Source of the DNA: Ruegeria faecimaris
GTDB lineage: Bacteria > Pseudomonadota > Alphaproteobacteria > Rhodobacterales > Rhodobacteraceae
DNA: 64,000 nt
NCBI RefSeq assembly: GCF_900182615.1
Contig: NZ_FXTE01000001.1
Span: 124,001 to 188,000, forward strand
Reading direction: 5' to 3'
Below the pieces are notes generated by a model. It was given only the letters and a program-made list of their open reading frames with translations. It searched no databases and was not told the DNA's origin. The translations under genes were made by a program, and so were the position numbers. This document shows, one piece after another, positions 33,479-44,044 of the stretch; the first letter of the stretch is position 1; the number at the start of each line of letters is the position of its first letter.

Positions 33479-36400
33479 TTCGGCTGCTTTCAGCGGTGAA
33501 CCGGTCGGTTCTTTCCCAGAACTGTCAGCGCTCGGATCGTCGGTACGCAGCTCATCATCCCAGACCATTTCGGTTGCCTGAGCATTCATCGCGGCTTTAC
33601 CGATGGCCATATCCAGCGCCACCTGGCTGGATTTTCCCGCTGTAGCACGAGCCAAAATCTTACCCAACCAGATGGCATAGGTTGTCACCCAGACCCGCAT
33701 AGCCAAAAGCGAAGGCGTCACGATCAGCGTCAGTACCGTCGCGATACCAAGGCCAAAGACAACTGCGGTTGCCAGCTGTTTCCACCACAGCGCTGTGGGG
33801 CTGTTGATCGAATACCCGCCGTTGATAAAGTCCAGCGACAGCCCGAACATCATCGGGGTAAGGCCAGCCATCGTGGTGAGTGTGGTCAACAGAACCGGAC
33901 GAATGCGTGCCTCGGCGGTGCGTATGATCGCCTCGATCCTTGGCATGTACTGGCTATATTCCTGATAGGTGTCGATCAGAACAATGTTGTTGTTCACCAC
34001 GATCCCTGCCAGAGCCACAATACCCGTTCCTGTCATGATGATCGAGAAGGGCTGTTGCATCACCATCATACCGATCAGAACACCTGTTGTGGACAGTACC
34101 ACGGCCAGCAGAACTAGGATCGAATTGTAGAACGAGTTGAACTGCGCGAGCAGAATAACGAACATCAGCCCCAACGCGCCCATAAAGGCATTCACAAGAA
34201 ACGCCCCGGATTCGGCCTGATCCTCCTGATCACCTGTCCATGTCCAGCTGACGGAACTGCCAAAAGGATCGGTTTCCAGCCATTCAGTCAACACAACAAT
34301 CCGTTCGTTCGGGTTAATCAGACTGGTGCGCGCGTCACCGGATTCGATCAGCGTGCGCAAATCATCGGTGCTTTCTGCCTCGGTCAGCATGATCAGTTCG
34401 AACTGAGTCCCATCGGGAAATGCCAATGCGGTAGCTGTTGGGATTTCATCCTCTGCGAGTTCACGCACCACTGCCAATCTTTGATCGGCGCCATCCGGTC
34501 CTGTGACCACAACATTGCTCAGGCCGGGCTCAACATCCGCCTTCACGTCAAAATAACGTTCCTGATCGACACGGTTGATTTCGGCCAGTTTGGCGACTGG
34601 TTTGCGCGAGACAAAGTTGGACAGTGGCACCAATCCATCGACCGTGCGGACCTTGAGCGTGTCAAGCGTTGACAAGACACGATCCTGATCAGGCAGGCGA
34701 ACACGGATTTCGATTTCATCATCCACGTTGTCCGGGCGCATTTCGCCCAGCAAAAGGCCACGCGTAACAAGCTGTACCATCGCACCGACGGTGGCTACGT
34801 CTGCGCCAAACCGGCCTGCTTTGGCGACATCAACGTCAATCTGCCAATCGATACCGGGCAGGGGCAGCGTGTCCTCGATCTTAATAAGGCCCGGGGTGGC
34901 GTCGAATGCCTCACGTGCGGCCAAAGTGGCTGATGTCAGCTCTTGCCAGCCATCGGCCTTGATACGCAGATGGACAGGTTTGGAAGAGCCTGGCCCTTGC
35001 TCAAGCGGCAAGGTCTCAACGATGATCCCCGGTAGCTGCGCAAGCTCCCTGTTCAACTCTTCCAGAACATAGTCGCCGTCATAGTCTGGCGCCACTGTGT
35101 GCCGGTCCAACAATCCTCCGAAAATCGGTTCCGAGACGTTCGGTCTGTCTTCCCAAGGGATGATTTCGAACTGAACCTGACCAACGGTATCCGCCGGGGA
35201 TTGGCCACCAGGTCCACCGGTGTCCAAACCACCTTCACCAGCGAATGCAAAGACGTTGATAACAGCCGGGTGCGCACTGATAATCTCTTCTGCGGCGAGT
35301 ACCATCTGGTCCTTTTCGGCCAAAGAGATATTGCCGCGCGCACGGACATAGGCCGTGGCCTGCTCTGGTTCGCTTTCAACGAAGAATTCAACACCGCGGT
35401 TGTTTTTCCCAAATGCGGTCATGACTGAAGCTACAGCAAGGCCAATCACCACAATTGATACAATCGGCATGATCGGGTTGCCCACAAGGAATTTCACCAC
35501 ATGCCCAAAGCGTGTGTGTTCGCGGCTGGTCTGCACATGCTCAACCGGGGCGCGTTCGATTTTTGCCGCGCTCAGGGTGACCGACCCGGCAAACGCACCA
35601 AGCATGAACAGGATCATACCAAGAACCGAATTACCTGAATCGACCAAGTAGTCCGGGTTCAGTGTCTGCATCGCCCCCAGGAAGATCAGGTATAACGACG
35701 GGGGAACCATCGCTGCCCGAATCCACCAGGCTGTTCGCGCCCTCAGCCAGTTCGACGACCGGTCAAACACGCGGCTCAGGCGGCCGGAAACGCCGCCCAT
35801 CACGGGCAGGTAGATCAGTGCAACGATTAACGACGCCGACAGAACAAATATCAGCGTAACTGGTAGCATCCCCATGAATTCGCCCGGAACGCCGGGCCAA
35901 AAGAGCATAGGCAAGAAGGCGCATAATGTCGTAGCTGTCGAGGATACGATCGGCCAGAACATCCGTTGTGCGGCTTCGACATAGGCATGCATGGGACCCA
36001 CGCCCTCGTTGATCCGCTTGTCGGCATATTCAACCACCACGATGGCCCCGTCGACCAGCATTCCGACCGCAAGAATCAAACCGAACATGACGATGTTCGA
36101 AATGCTGACCCCCATCACCGCAAGGAATGCAAAGCACAGCAGGAATGAGGTTGGAATCGCAAAACCCACCAGCAGGGCGGCACGGGTCCCAAGCGAGGCC
36201 AGAATGACAATCATAACCAGCGCAATAGCGGTAAGAACCGAACCCTCAAGCTGGCTGACCATCGACCCTACGATCCGGCTCTGGTCATTCGAGGTGCCCA
36301 GTTTGATCGCCGCCTGCATCTCGGCTGGCCATTTGGATTGGGCCGCTGCGATAGAGGCTTTGACCTCGTCGACCGTGTCGATCAGGTTATAGCCTTTGCG

Positions 36401-37255
36401 TTTGACGACCTGCAGTGCCACGGTGGCCTCGCCGTTGAAGCGGGCGGTGCCTTCGCGATCTTCGAAAGTATAGTTGATTTGCGCCAGCTCGCCCATGGTC
36501 ACGACGCGGTCGCCATTGACCTTGACGGGTAGGTCATACACGTCCTGGGCGGTCTTGAAAGACGAAGGGATCTTGACCGAGAAGGTGCCTTGATCGGTTT
36601 CCACCTCACCAGCGGCGATCAGCTGGTTGTTGTTCTGAACAACATTGATCAGCTCGGCGGCGGTAACGTTATACGCTTCCAGCCGCAGCGGGTCGATGAT
36701 CACCTCTAGCAATTCGTCTCGATTGCCGGCTATCCCTGCCTCAAGCACGGAATCCAATGCTTCCAGATCATCCTGCAAATCTTTGGCGACACGGGCCATT
36801 GTTCTTTCAGGAACAGCCCCGGTCAGATTGACAATCACAATCGGGAATTCAGAAAAGTTGATCTCGGTCAGGGTATATTGCTCAGCCCCTTCAGGAAAAT
36901 CGGCCTGGGCGCTGTTCATGGCGTCGCGGACATCGGCCATGATCGCCGTCTTGTCCCATCCAAAATCGAATTCCAGCGCGACGCCGGCATAGCCTTCGGC
37001 AGCCGTCGACGTCATTTCTTTGAGACCGTCCAGATCAGCCAGCTCGGTTTCCATCGGCTTGACCAGCAGGTTTTCCGAGTCTTCAGCGGAAATGCCGGGG
37101 AACTGAACCGAGACGAAAAGCGCAGGGATTTCGATATCCGGCTCACCTTCTTTCGGCAGGCCAACATAGGCGTATCCACCTACGATCAAGGAAATCGCGA
37201 TAAATGCCAGAACCATTCGGGCTCGGCCAGCGGCCCAGCTTACTATTCCGGTCAT
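33476..37255 (-). CDS. RND-family efflux pump, inner-membrane transporter
   Basis: HAE1-type proton-driven permease of 1259 residues, longer than AcrB (about 1050). Recognisable segments are VGLPKEGEPDIEIPALFVSVQFPG at the N-terminus (an early AcrB motif), ILAVGMLVDGAIVVVEYADKRI with its buried acid pair in TM4, and the equivalent GIVALAGIVVNNNIVLIDTYQE in the second half. The C-terminus carries an extra approx. 50-residue acidic tail. It is translationally coupled to the adaptor gene upstream by a 4-base overlap. The exported compound is unknown. Confidence 0.92.
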   Translation of the reverse strand: MTGIVSWAAGRARMVLAFIAISLIVGGYAYVGLPKEGEPDIEIPALFVSVQFPGISAEDSENLLVKPMETELADLDGLKEMTSTAAEGYAGVALEFDFGWDKTAIMADVRDAMNSAQADFPEGAEQYTLTEINFSEFPIVIVNLTGAVPERTMARVAKDLQDDLEALDSVLEAGIAGNRDELLEVIIDPLRLEAYNVTAAELINVVQNNNQLIAAGEVETDQGTFSVKIPSSFKTAQDVYDLPVKVNGDRVVTMGELAQINYTFEDREGTARFNGEATVALQVVKRKGYNLIDTVDEVKASIAAAQSKWPAEMQAAIKLGTSNDQSRIVGSMVSQLEGSVLTAIALVMIVILASLGTRAALLVGFAIPTSFLLCFAFLAVMGVSISNIVMFGLILAVGMLVDGAIVVVEYADKRINEGVGPMHAYVEAAQRMFWPIVSSTATTLCAFLPMLFWPGVPGEFMGMLPVTLIFVLSASLIVALIYLPVMGGVSGRLSRVFDRSSNWLRARTAWWIRAAMVPPSLYLIFLGAMQTLNPDYLVDSGNSVLGMILFMLGAFAGSVTLSAAKIERAPVEHVQTSREHTRFGHVVKFLVGNPIMPIVSIVVIGLAVASVMTAFGKNNRGVEFFVESEPEQATAYVRARGNISLAEKDQMVLAAEEIISAHPAVINVFAFAGEGGLDTGGPGGQSPADTVGQVQFEIIPWEDRPNVSEPIFGGLLDRHTVAPDYDGDYVLEELNRELAQLPGIIVETLPLEQGPGSSKPVHLRIKADGWQELTSATLAAREAFDATPGLIKIEDTLPLPGIDWQIDVDVAKAGRFGADVATVGAMVQLVTRGLLLGEMRPDNVDDEIEIRVRLPDQDRVLSTLDTLKVRTVDGLVPLSNFVSRKPVAKLAEINRVDQERYFDVKADVEPGLSNVVVTGPDGADQRLAVVRELAEDEIPTATALAFPDGTQFELIMLTEAESTDDLRTLIESGDARTSLINPNERIVVLTEWLETDPFGSSVSWTWTGDQEDQAESGAFLVNAFMGALGLMFVILLAQFNSFYNSILVLLAVVLSTTGVLIGMMVMQQPFSIIMTGTGIVALAGIVVNNNIVLIDTYQEYSQYMPRIEAIIRTAEARIRPVLLTTLTTMAGLTPMMFGLSLDFINGGYSINSPTALWWKQLATAVVFGLGIATVLTLIVTPSLLAMRVWVTTYAIWLGKILARATAGKSSQVALDMAIGKAAMNAQATEMVWDDELRTDDPSADSSGKEPTGSPLKAAE

Positions 37256-38484
37256 TGCGCTGCATCCCGATAAGTTGGCTCAACCATCACGCCGCGAGTC
37301 ACGAATTCTTGCCCGACAATGATGATGTCCGCCGTTTCCGGCAACCCGTCGACCCAGACACCTTCGGAGGTGTCGCGCAACAAAGTGACCGGCAGGAAAT
37401 CCACAATGTTCCCATTTCCAACGGTCCGTACACCAACTTTGCCATCGTTATTCAGCGTCAGTGCGGACTGAGGCAACAGATGTGCCTTGGTCCCTTCAGC
37501 CGAGATTCGGATGTCCGCAGTCTGACCGTCCCGAATTGTCAGGTCGGGGTTAGGAACGGTAATCTCGACCTCAAAGGTCCGGGTGGTCTCATCGGCCGAC
37601 CGGCTAAGGAAGGTGACCCGCCCAGAGACCTGAAGCCCCGAGATCAGCTGGGCCGAAGCCTCGGACCCTACGATGATCCGGTTCACATCTGCCTCGGGAA
37701 CAAACCCGACCAACTTGATTGGGTCCAACTGGATCACAGTTGCACACAGCGACCCTGGTTGCATAAGGCTTCCAAGCTCAGCTGTGTCACTTTCTAACAG
37801 ACCCTTGAATGGAGCTTCGATCGTCTGGCGTTCGATTTCACGTTCGGCGGCCTCGACTTCGGCTGATGCCGCTTCGATACCGGCGCGTGTTGCTTCCAGC
37901 CCGGCTTCGGCGCTTTTGATACCAGCCTGGGCTGTACTCATTTCTGCCTCGCTGGAAATCCTGCGGGTTTCCGACCCAAAACCGGTCTCTGATAGCTTTC
38001 GTGCGGCTTTCAAGTTGATTTCGGCTTCGGCTACGCGCGCATGTGCCTCCAGCAGACGCGCTTCGGCTTCGGGCACCCGGCTTTTGGCTTCAAGCTTGGC
38101 GGCTGCTGCTTCGGCCAGGCTTGCCGGACGGGTGCCTGGATCCAGCTCACATAACAAATCACCGGCTTCGACAAAACTGCCCTTGCGCTTGGGTTCTGAT
38201 ACGACAGTTGACGTCGTTTCGGCCAGAACTTCGACCTCGCGGTTTGCTCTGGTTTGTCCACGCAGAGTCACTGCACTGTCTACTTCGCGGGCGACAGAGC
38301 GCTGTGCAACTACACGGATTACGTGCCGATCCTCTGCGGGAATTTCAGAAGATTCTGCCTCGGACGTAGTGCCCGGGTTTGAATCTTCGCGGCCGGCGAA
38401 TGCTAATAATGCATCCCTTTCGAATACCAAATAGAATAAGGCAACAATCACCAAAAAGGCGTTTACGAATGAAATCAAACGCAT
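37252..38484 (-). CDS. RND efflux periplasmic adaptor (membrane fusion protein)
   Basis: A 410-residue protein with an N-terminal signal/anchor (RLISFVNAFLVIVALFYLVF), a lipoyl-like domain (GSFVEAGDLLCELD), an alpha-hairpin rich in Ala/Glu/Arg and a C-terminal beta-barrel (GRVTFLSRSADETTRTFEVE), the usual order of HlyD-family adaptors. It overlaps the permease gene by four bases and is first in the operon; no outer-membrane channel gene or regulator lies next to it. Confidence 0.91.
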   Translation of the reverse strand: MRLISFVNAFLVIVALFYLVFERDALLAFAGREDSNPGTTSEAESSEIPAEDRHVIRVVAQRSVAREVDSAVTLRGQTRANREVEVLAETTSTVVSEPKRKGSFVEAGDLLCELDPGTRPASLAEAAAAKLEAKSRVPEAEARLLEAHARVAEAEINLKAARKLSETGFGSETRRISSEAEMSTAQAGIKSAEAGLEATRAGIEAASAEVEAAEREIERQTIEAPFKGLLESDTAELGSLMQPGSLCATVIQLDPIKLVGFVPEADVNRIIVGSEASAQLISGLQVSGRVTFLSRSADETTRTFEVEITVPNPDLTIRDGQTADIRISAEGTKAHLLPQSALTLNNDGKVGVRTVGNGNIVDFLPVTLLRDTSEGVWVDGLPETADIIIVGQEFVTRGVMVEPTYRDAAQ

Positions 38485-38709
38485 ACAGGGTCTCTCCCAG
38501 AATTCTTTGCCGACTGTCCCTCGGCGCGCATGCTTAGAAATGGGGGCGGGGCCTCATCTTTTCCACACTAAACTGAATAGTTCGGTTCACTTTTTTCTGC
38601 AAGGGTATCCGCAGGTGGGGGAATTGTATGAAATCGGACCCTTGGCTTGGCAATGGCAGCGGGGTATGACATTGCCCAATATCACAGAACACAAGCCCGG
38701 GGAGCAGGG

Positions 38710-39381
38710 ATGAGCGACGTCGACAGTTTCATTGATGAGGTGACCGAAGAGGTGCGCCGCGACCGTCTGTTCTTGCTTTTGCGCCGTTGGGGTTGGGTTG
38801 GCGTAGTGGCGGTTGTTCTGATCGTTGGTGGTGCCGCGTTCAACGAACTACGCAAGGCGCGCGCAACCAGTCAGGCACAGGATCTGGGAGATGCGATTCT
38901 GGCCGCTATGGCACAGAATGAGTCCGCCGATCGTGCCGATGATCTTGCCTTGGTACCTGCACCAACACCCGGTGGAGATGCGATTGTAAAGATGCTGCTT
39001 TCTGCCTCGCAGACCGAAATCGAGTCCGGGCAGGGCGCTGTTGAGAGTCTGAACGCCATTGCGGTTCAGGGTGATCTGCCTGAAATTTACCGGGCCATCG
39101 CGACCTTCAAGGCTTTGCTGCTGCAAAGCGAGACAATGCCGGTAGCAGACCGGCGTCAGCAATTCGAAGCGCTGGCCGTGCCGGGAGCCCCATTGCGGTT
39201 GCTGGCAGAGGAGCAACTGGCACTGATCGAAGTGTCCGAAGGTCAAGTCGATGCCGCCATTTCCCGTTTGCAGGCAATGCGGCAGGACGCTGAAATCGGC
39301 GTAGATCTGCAGCAACGCGCAACACAGTTGATTGTTGCGTTGGGTGGTGAACCGGAACCGCTGGTCGCACGGCAAAGCTGA
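38710..39381 (+). CDS. YfgM-like TPR membrane protein
   Basis: A 223-residue protein: a short cytoplasmic N-terminus, one transmembrane helix (LLLRRWGWVGVVAVVLIVGGAAF, about residues 20-42) and a helical TPR-type periplasmic part. YfgM-like proteins act with PpiD at the Sec translocon in other bacteria. Here it lies directly before bamB, as YfgM does in Escherichia coli. GGGGAG precedes the ATG at 38710. Confidence 0.83.
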   Translation: MSDVDSFIDEVTEEVRRDRLFLLLRRWGWVGVVAVVLIVGGAAFNELRKARATSQAQDLGDAILAAMAQNESADRADDLALVPAPTPGGDAIVKMLLSASQTEIESGQGAVESLNAIAVQGDLPEIYRAIATFKALLLQSETMPVADRRQQFEALAVPGAPLRLLAEEQLALIEVSEGQVDAAISRLQAMRQDAEIGVDLQQRATQLIVALGGEPEPLVARQS

Positions 39382-39419
39382 ACCGGTAGAAAATAAATGA
39401 CAGGCAAGTTCGGAGTATC

Positions 39420-40742
39420 ATGGTGATTAGTCTCTTCCCCCGTATTGGGTTGCCGGTCGCGGTTGTTTCCCTGACATTGCTGGCGGCTTGTCAGGAACCC
39501 GAGGTCATCCTGCCCGGAGCTCGTGAGGACATCCGACCCACATCCGACAATGAAACGGTTGAGACTCAGGGGGCCAAGCCGATCAGCCTTCCTGCCCAGA
39601 CGGCCAATGCCAACTGGTCACAAAGCCCGGGAACCGCGGCGTATCGGACGACAAATGCCTCTTTGCGTAATACTCCACAGAAACTGTGGTCAACGTCGAT
39701 CGGTGATGGAGATTCGCGCAAGCAGCGCATCACGGCCGAGCCGGTCGTTGCAGGTGGTTTGGTCTACACGCTGGATTCCGGAGCGACCGTTTCAGCGGTC
39801 TCACCGCAGGGGCAGGTTGCCTGGAGTACAGATCTAATCCCTGGCACCGACGGGGATTCAGATGCAACTGGCGGTGGATTGGCCTATGCCAATGGCGTTC
39901 TTTATGTGTCTTCTGGTTTTGGTCGCCTGACCGCTCTGGATGGCAAAACCGGTGCCATTCGTTGGCAAAAGCGCCTGAATGCTACGGGCAGCGGCTCACC
40001 TCTGATCAATGATGGCCTGCTGTATCTTGTCGCCGGAGATGAAATCGGATGGACGATTGATACAAAAGATGGGCGCATCCTCTGGCAGGTTCAGGGTACC
40101 CCAAGCGTTGGCAATGTTTTGGGCGCGCCTGCGCCGGTGATTGCCTCGGATTTCTCGGTGTTTGCATTTGGCTCGGGCGATATAGCTGCAACCTTCCGCA
40201 GAGGTGGTATTCGCCGCTGGAACGCGTCGGTTGCTGGTGGGCGTCGCGGGCGCGCCGCAGCGCAGATCGTTGACGTAACAGGCGGCCCGATGGTGGTCGG
40301 CGATACCATCTATATCGGCAACCATTCGGGCCGCACCGTGGCATTCGATTCCACTTCGGGTGAGCGGAGATGGACCGCGGATGAAGGTGCCGTTGATACG
40401 GTTTGGCCGGCTGGAAACAGCATCTTCCTGATTAGTGATCGCAGTCAGTTGGTGCGTTTGGATGCCTCGGATGGCTCGATTGTGTGGGCGCAGGACTTGC
40501 CTGGTTTCGTCAAGGACAAGCCCGGTCGGCGTGGCGCAATCTATGCGCATTACGGGCCGATCATGGCTGGTGGGCGTATCGTTGTTGCATCGAACGATGG
40601 GTATCTAAGGTTCTATAACCCGCTCGACGGCACGCTGGTTCACCGCGTCGAGGTTCCCGGTGGTGCCACTACGGCGCCAGTTGTTGCCGGGCAAACCTTG
40701 TACGTCGTTTCGACCAAAGGTGAACTGCACGCTTTCCGTTGA
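39420..40742 (+). CDS. bamB: Outer-membrane protein assembly factor BamB
   Basis: Lipoprotein of 440 residues with lipobox LLAAC (lipidated Cys24) and a PQQ-type beta-propeller with repeats such as GGLVYTLDSGATVSAVSPQG and LTALDGKTGAIRWQKRL. It forms the propeller component of the BAM machinery that inserts outer-membrane proteins. CGGAG precedes the ATG. It lies 38 bases after the YfgM-like gene and 48 bases before der, the canonical order. Confidence 0.92.
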   Translation: MVISLFPRIGLPVAVVSLTLLAACQEPEVILPGAREDIRPTSDNETVETQGAKPISLPAQTANANWSQSPGTAAYRTTNASLRNTPQKLWSTSIGDGDSRKQRITAEPVVAGGLVYTLDSGATVSAVSPQGQVAWSTDLIPGTDGDSDATGGGLAYANGVLYVSSGFGRLTALDGKTGAIRWQKRLNATGSGSPLINDGLLYLVAGDEIGWTIDTKDGRILWQVQGTPSVGNVLGAPAPVIASDFSVFAFGSGDIAATFRRGGIRRWNASVAGGRRGRAAAQIVDVTGGPMVVGDTIYIGNHSGRTVAFDSTSGERRWTADEGAVDTVWPAGNSIFLISDRSQLVRLDASDGSIVWAQDLPGFVKDKPGRRGAIYAHYGPIMAGGRIVVASNDGYLRFYNPLDGTLVHRVEVPGGATTAPVVAGQTLYVVSTKGELHAFR

Positions 40743-40790
40743 CGACAAGATGCGCTAAAGGGCGCGTCTGAGTCTTGAAAGTTGAGTAAC

Positions 40791-42254
40791 ATGTCCCTGA
40801 CCCTCGCTATCGTGGGGCGCCCCAATGTGGGCAAATCCACTTTGTTCAACCGCCTCGTCGGCAAACGACTGGCATTGGTCGACGACCAGCCAGGTGTTAC
40901 GCGCGATTTGCGCGAAGGCGAAGCGCGTCTGGGCGATCTGCGCTTTACCGTTATTGATACGGCGGGTCTTGAGGATGCGACAGACGACAGCCTTGAAGGC
41001 CGGATGCGACGCCTGACCGAGCGCGCCGTGGACATGGCTGATGTGTGCCTGTTCATGATCGACGCGCGTGTTGGGTTGACGCCCACAGATGAGATGTTTG
41101 CCGAGATTCTGCGCAAACGATCGAAACACGTGATCCTTGCGGCCAACAAAGCCGAAGGTTCGGCGGCTGATGCCGGTGTGCTCGAAGCTTATAATCTGGG
41201 TCTGGGCGAGCCGGTCCGCCTGTCGGGTGAACATGGCGAGGGGATGACCGATCTTTACGCACATCTGATGCCTCTGGCTGATGCTGCTGCGGAAAAAGCG
41301 ATCGAAGAAGCGCCCGTAACTGATATCGAGCTTGATGAAGACGGCGAAGCCGTAACCCCGTTGATCACCGACGCCAAGCCGTTGCAAGTTGCAGTTGTTG
41401 GTCGCCCGAATGCCGGAAAATCCACCCTGATCAACAAGATCGTTGGCGAAGATCGCTTGTTGACCGGACCCGAGGCCGGGATCACACGCGATGCAATCAG
41501 CCTGCGGATCGACTGGGCCGACCCCGAGGGTGAAAGCACGCCGATGCGGATCTTCGATACGGCGGGGATGCGCAAAAAAGCCAAGGTACAGGAAAAACTT
41601 GAGAAGCTTTCTGTATCGGATGGTTTGCGTGCAGTAAAATTTGCCGAGGTTGTGGTGGTGTTACTGGATGCGGCGATTCCGTTTGAACAGCAGGATCTGC
41701 GCATCGCGGATCTGGCCGAACGCGAGGGCCGAGCCGTCGTTGTCGCCATTAACAAATGGGATATCGAAGAGGACAAGCAGGAAAAACTGCGCGATCTGAA
41801 AGAATCGTTCGAACGTCTTCTGCCGCAGTTGCGCGGCGCTCCACTGGTCACGGTTTCCGCCAAAACAGGGCGGGGGCTTGAGCGCCTGCGTGCTGCTATC
41901 CTACGCGCCCATGATATCTGGAACCGGCGTGTGCCGACTGCTGCTTTGAACCGTTGGTTGATCGCAATGCTGGAACAGCACCCGCCGCCAGCGCCGCAGG
42001 GTCGCCGGATCAAGCTGCGGTATATGACACAGGCCAAAACCCGCCCCCCTGGATTCGTGGTTATGTGTTCGCACCCCGACAAGATGCCTGAAAGCTATAA
42101 CCGTTATCTGGTCAACGGCCTGCGTGAGAGTTTCGATATGCCCGGGACCCCCATCCGACTGACCTTGCGCGGACAGGGAGACAAGAACCCTTACAAGGGA
42201 CGGCGTAAGAAAAACGCAGGTGCCTTGGCCAAACATTTGAAGGGACGCGCGTAA
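40791..42254 (+). CDS. der: Ribosome biogenesis GTPase Der (EngA)
   Basis: Essential GTPase in 50S maturation, 487 residues. Two G domains begin [13 protein letters not shown] (residues 8-20) and [13 protein letters not shown] (about 204), with switch DTAGLED and DTAGMRKK, and NKxD motifs NKAE and NKWD; the C-terminal KH-like domain ends in the basic [17 protein letters not shown]. The ATG at 40791 was chosen over TTG at 40782 on sequence conservation. It is the third gene of the yfgM-like/bamB/der cluster. Confidence 0.96.
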   Translation: MSLTLAIVGRPNVGKSTLFNRLVGKRLALVDDQPGVTRDLREGEARLGDLRFTVIDTAGLEDATDDSLEGRMRRLTERAVDMADVCLFMIDARVGLTPTDEMFAEILRKRSKHVILAANKAEGSAADAGVLEAYNLGLGEPVRLSGEHGEGMTDLYAHLMPLADAAAEKAIEEAPVTDIELDEDGEAVTPLITDAKPLQVAVVGRPNAGKSTLINKIVGEDRLLTGPEAGITRDAISLRIDWADPEGESTPMRIFDTAGMRKKAKVQEKLEKLSVSDGLRAVKFAEVVVVLLDAAIPFEQQDLRIADLAEREGRAVVVAINKWDIEEDKQEKLRDLKESFERLLPQLRGAPLVTVSAKTGRGLERLRAAILRAHDIWNRRVPTAALNRWLIAMLEQHPPPAPQGRRIKLRYMTQAKTRPPGFVVMCSHPDKMPESYNRYLVNGLRESFDMPGTPIRLTLRGQGDKNPYKGRRKKNAGALAKHLKGRA

Positions 42255-42305
42255 CTGCGCCAATCTGTTGCATTTTTCATCTCGGGGCGTGACAGCCCTT
42301 TGATG

Positions 42306-42337
42306 GCGCGCTAGCATTCGCTGGCGCGCTTTTGTTT
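42306..42337 (+). terminator. Rho-independent terminator after der
   Basis: GCGCGCTAGC-ATTC-GCTGGCGCGC, a 10-base-pair stem with one G-U pair, is followed by TTTTGTTT. Confidence 0.85.
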
Positions 42338-42419
42338 CCAAGCGTGTCGCTTGTTTGCGGGAAGACCGCACTCGTTTTTAGAATCACATTGCAACGGGCC
42401 ATTGTGGGGAGCCGACGGA

Positions 42420-43406
42420 ATGGATTTGAGAGAATACACACGTCAATACGCGGTTCAGGACAATGGATTGGCCGCGATCAGCTACTTTGGGACTTTCGCG
42501 GTTTATTTCTCATCGTTGGCATTAGCCATCATCTATGTGGACCGCTGGTATGTTATGATGCCTGCCGGGGTGGTTTTCGCGTTTTCCGCTGTTCGCCTTT
42601 ACGTGCTGCAGCACGATTGCGGCCATCATTCGCTATTTGAAACGCGTGCACAGAATGAATGGGCAGGGCATGGGCTGTCCCCGTTCACTTTCGCTCCATT
42701 CGAAGTGATGAAGCAAAATCACAACCTGCATCACTCCGGCATCGGCAATCTGGAACATCGTGAGACCGGCGAAATTCATACCATGACCGTGAGGGAATGG
42801 AATGCGGCGAACTGGTGGTCGCGGCTGTATTATCGCCTATACCGCAACCCGTTTGTCCTAGTACCGGTCGGAGCACTGTTTACTTATTTCATTCGCTACC
42901 GCTGGCCCAAGAATACGGTGCGGTTCGGCGTCAAAGGCGTGCTGCTGCACAACCTGTCGATCCTGATTTTCCTGGGCCTGCTGTATCTGATCGCCGGTGC
43001 GACCGGTATATTGGTTTGGGTGGCCTTTTCCTTCCTTGGCGGGATGCTGGGAGTTTTCCTAGTCTATCTTCAGCATAATTTCGAAGACACATACTGGGAC
43101 CGTCGCCCAGATCTGGATCCGAAATTGGCTGCGCTGCAGGGGTCGTCGGCGCTGGATTTCGGCTGGTGGTTTGATAATGCGGTGGCCTGCATCACATTGC
43201 ACGATATACACCACTTCAACGCGCGCATCCCCTCTTACCGGCTGCGGGAATGCCACTATAACCTCCCGTCCGAGTATACGCCGCGCCGGATCAAATTCCC
43301 CGAGGCGGTAGCGGCTTTGAATCTGAAACTTTGGGATGAGGACACCAAACGGCTTGTACCTTTCCCTCCTAAGGATCAATCCCGGGTGCTGGCCCGTAGC
43401 AGCTAG
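42420..43406 (+). CDS. Membrane fatty acid desaturase
   Basis: Integral membrane di-iron desaturase of 328 residues. Three histidine boxes are present: HDCGHH (His65-70), HNLHH (His101-105) and HDIHH (His261-265), with four hydrophobic helices arranged between them. The order is that of acyl-lipid omega-6-type desaturases, and the start at 42420 follows GGGGAG. It acts on lipids at the inner membrane; double-bond position cannot be predicted. It precedes the HhH protein gene by 39 bases. Confidence 0.9.
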   Translation: MDLREYTRQYAVQDNGLAAISYFGTFAVYFSSLALAIIYVDRWYVMMPAGVVFAFSAVRLYVLQHDCGHHSLFETRAQNEWAGHGLSPFTFAPFEVMKQNHNLHHSGIGNLEHRETGEIHTMTVREWNAANWWSRLYYRLYRNPFVLVPVGALFTYFIRYRWPKNTVRFGVKGVLLHNLSILIFLGLLYLIAGATGILVWVAFSFLGGMLGVFLVYLQHNFEDTYWDRRPDLDPKLAALQGSSALDFGWWFDNAVACITLHDIHHFNARIPSYRLRECHYNLPSEYTPRRIKFPEAVAALNLKLWDEDTKRLVPFPPKDQSRVLARSS

Positions 43407-43445
43407 CCGGTATTCCGGCCCGATGTGAGAAGGAAAGGAACTCTG

Positions 43446-43985
43446 ATGACCGCAGTGACCGATGTAAAGGGTGTAGGCGAGGCGCTTGGGCAAGCGTTGA
43501 TTGCCAATGGCTTCAAGACCGCAGAAGACCTTGCGAGCGCGAAACCCGCAGAGCTCGTCAAAGTTCCCCGCATTGGTGTGGCACGGGCACCGGTTCTTAT
43601 TGCGGCGGCGAAAGCAGCCGTTTCAGCCAAAACCACGACTGCGCGCGCAGCAACCAAGCGCCCAGCTGCTCGGAAGGGCGTTACTGCTGCCTCCCGGAAG
43701 CGGGCTGAGGAAACCGCCCAGAAGGCTGCTGAAGAGAAAGCCGCTGCTGAAGCCAAAGCGCGAAAAAAGGCCAAGGCAAAAGCCAAGGCTGAGAAAGCTG
43801 CCAAAAAGCTGCTGGAAATGGAGGCCGCATTCTCAAAGGCAAAGGACAAGGTGAAAGCCAAAGCCAAAAAGGATAAAAAGTCCAAAAAGGACGACAAGAA
43901 AAAAGATCAAAAAAAACAGGACGCCAAAGAGATAGTGGGCAAGAAGAAGAGTAAGAAAAAAGATAAGAAAAAGACGAAGAAGTAG
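43446..43985 (+). CDS. Helix-hairpin-helix domain protein with long lysine-rich tail
   Basis: A 179-residue protein. Residues 3-60 form a helix-hairpin-helix DNA-binding-type domain (TDVKGVGEALGQALIANGF, VKVPRIGVARAPVL). Residues about 61-179 are low-complexity Ala/Lys/Glu, becoming almost pure Lys/Asp/Ser, like tails of histone-H1- or HU-like proteins. This suggests a DNA- or RNA-binding nucleoid protein. Start at 43446 follows AAGGAA. The gene is not a recognised family; a terminator follows. Confidence 0.75.
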   Translation: MTAVTDVKGVGEALGQALIANGFKTAEDLASAKPAELVKVPRIGVARAPVLIAAAKAAVSAKTTTARAATKRPAARKGVTAASRKRAEETAQKAAEEKAAAEAKARKKAKAKAKAEKAAKKLLEMEAAFSKAKDKVKAKAKKDKKSKKDDKKKDQKKQDAKEIVGKKKSKKKDKKKTKK

Positions 43986-44013
43986 ACCTCCTCCGCCTTT
44001 TGATTTTCTCAGG

Positions 44014-44044
44014 ACCGGCGCAGTTGGTTAGCGCCGGTTTTCTT
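44014..44044. terminator. Terminator between the HhH gene and serS
   Basis: ACCGGCGC (44014-44021) and GCGCCGGT (44031-44038) form an 8-base-pair stem followed by TTTTCTT. It ends the HhH gene; its tail touches the serS stop. Confidence 0.75.
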
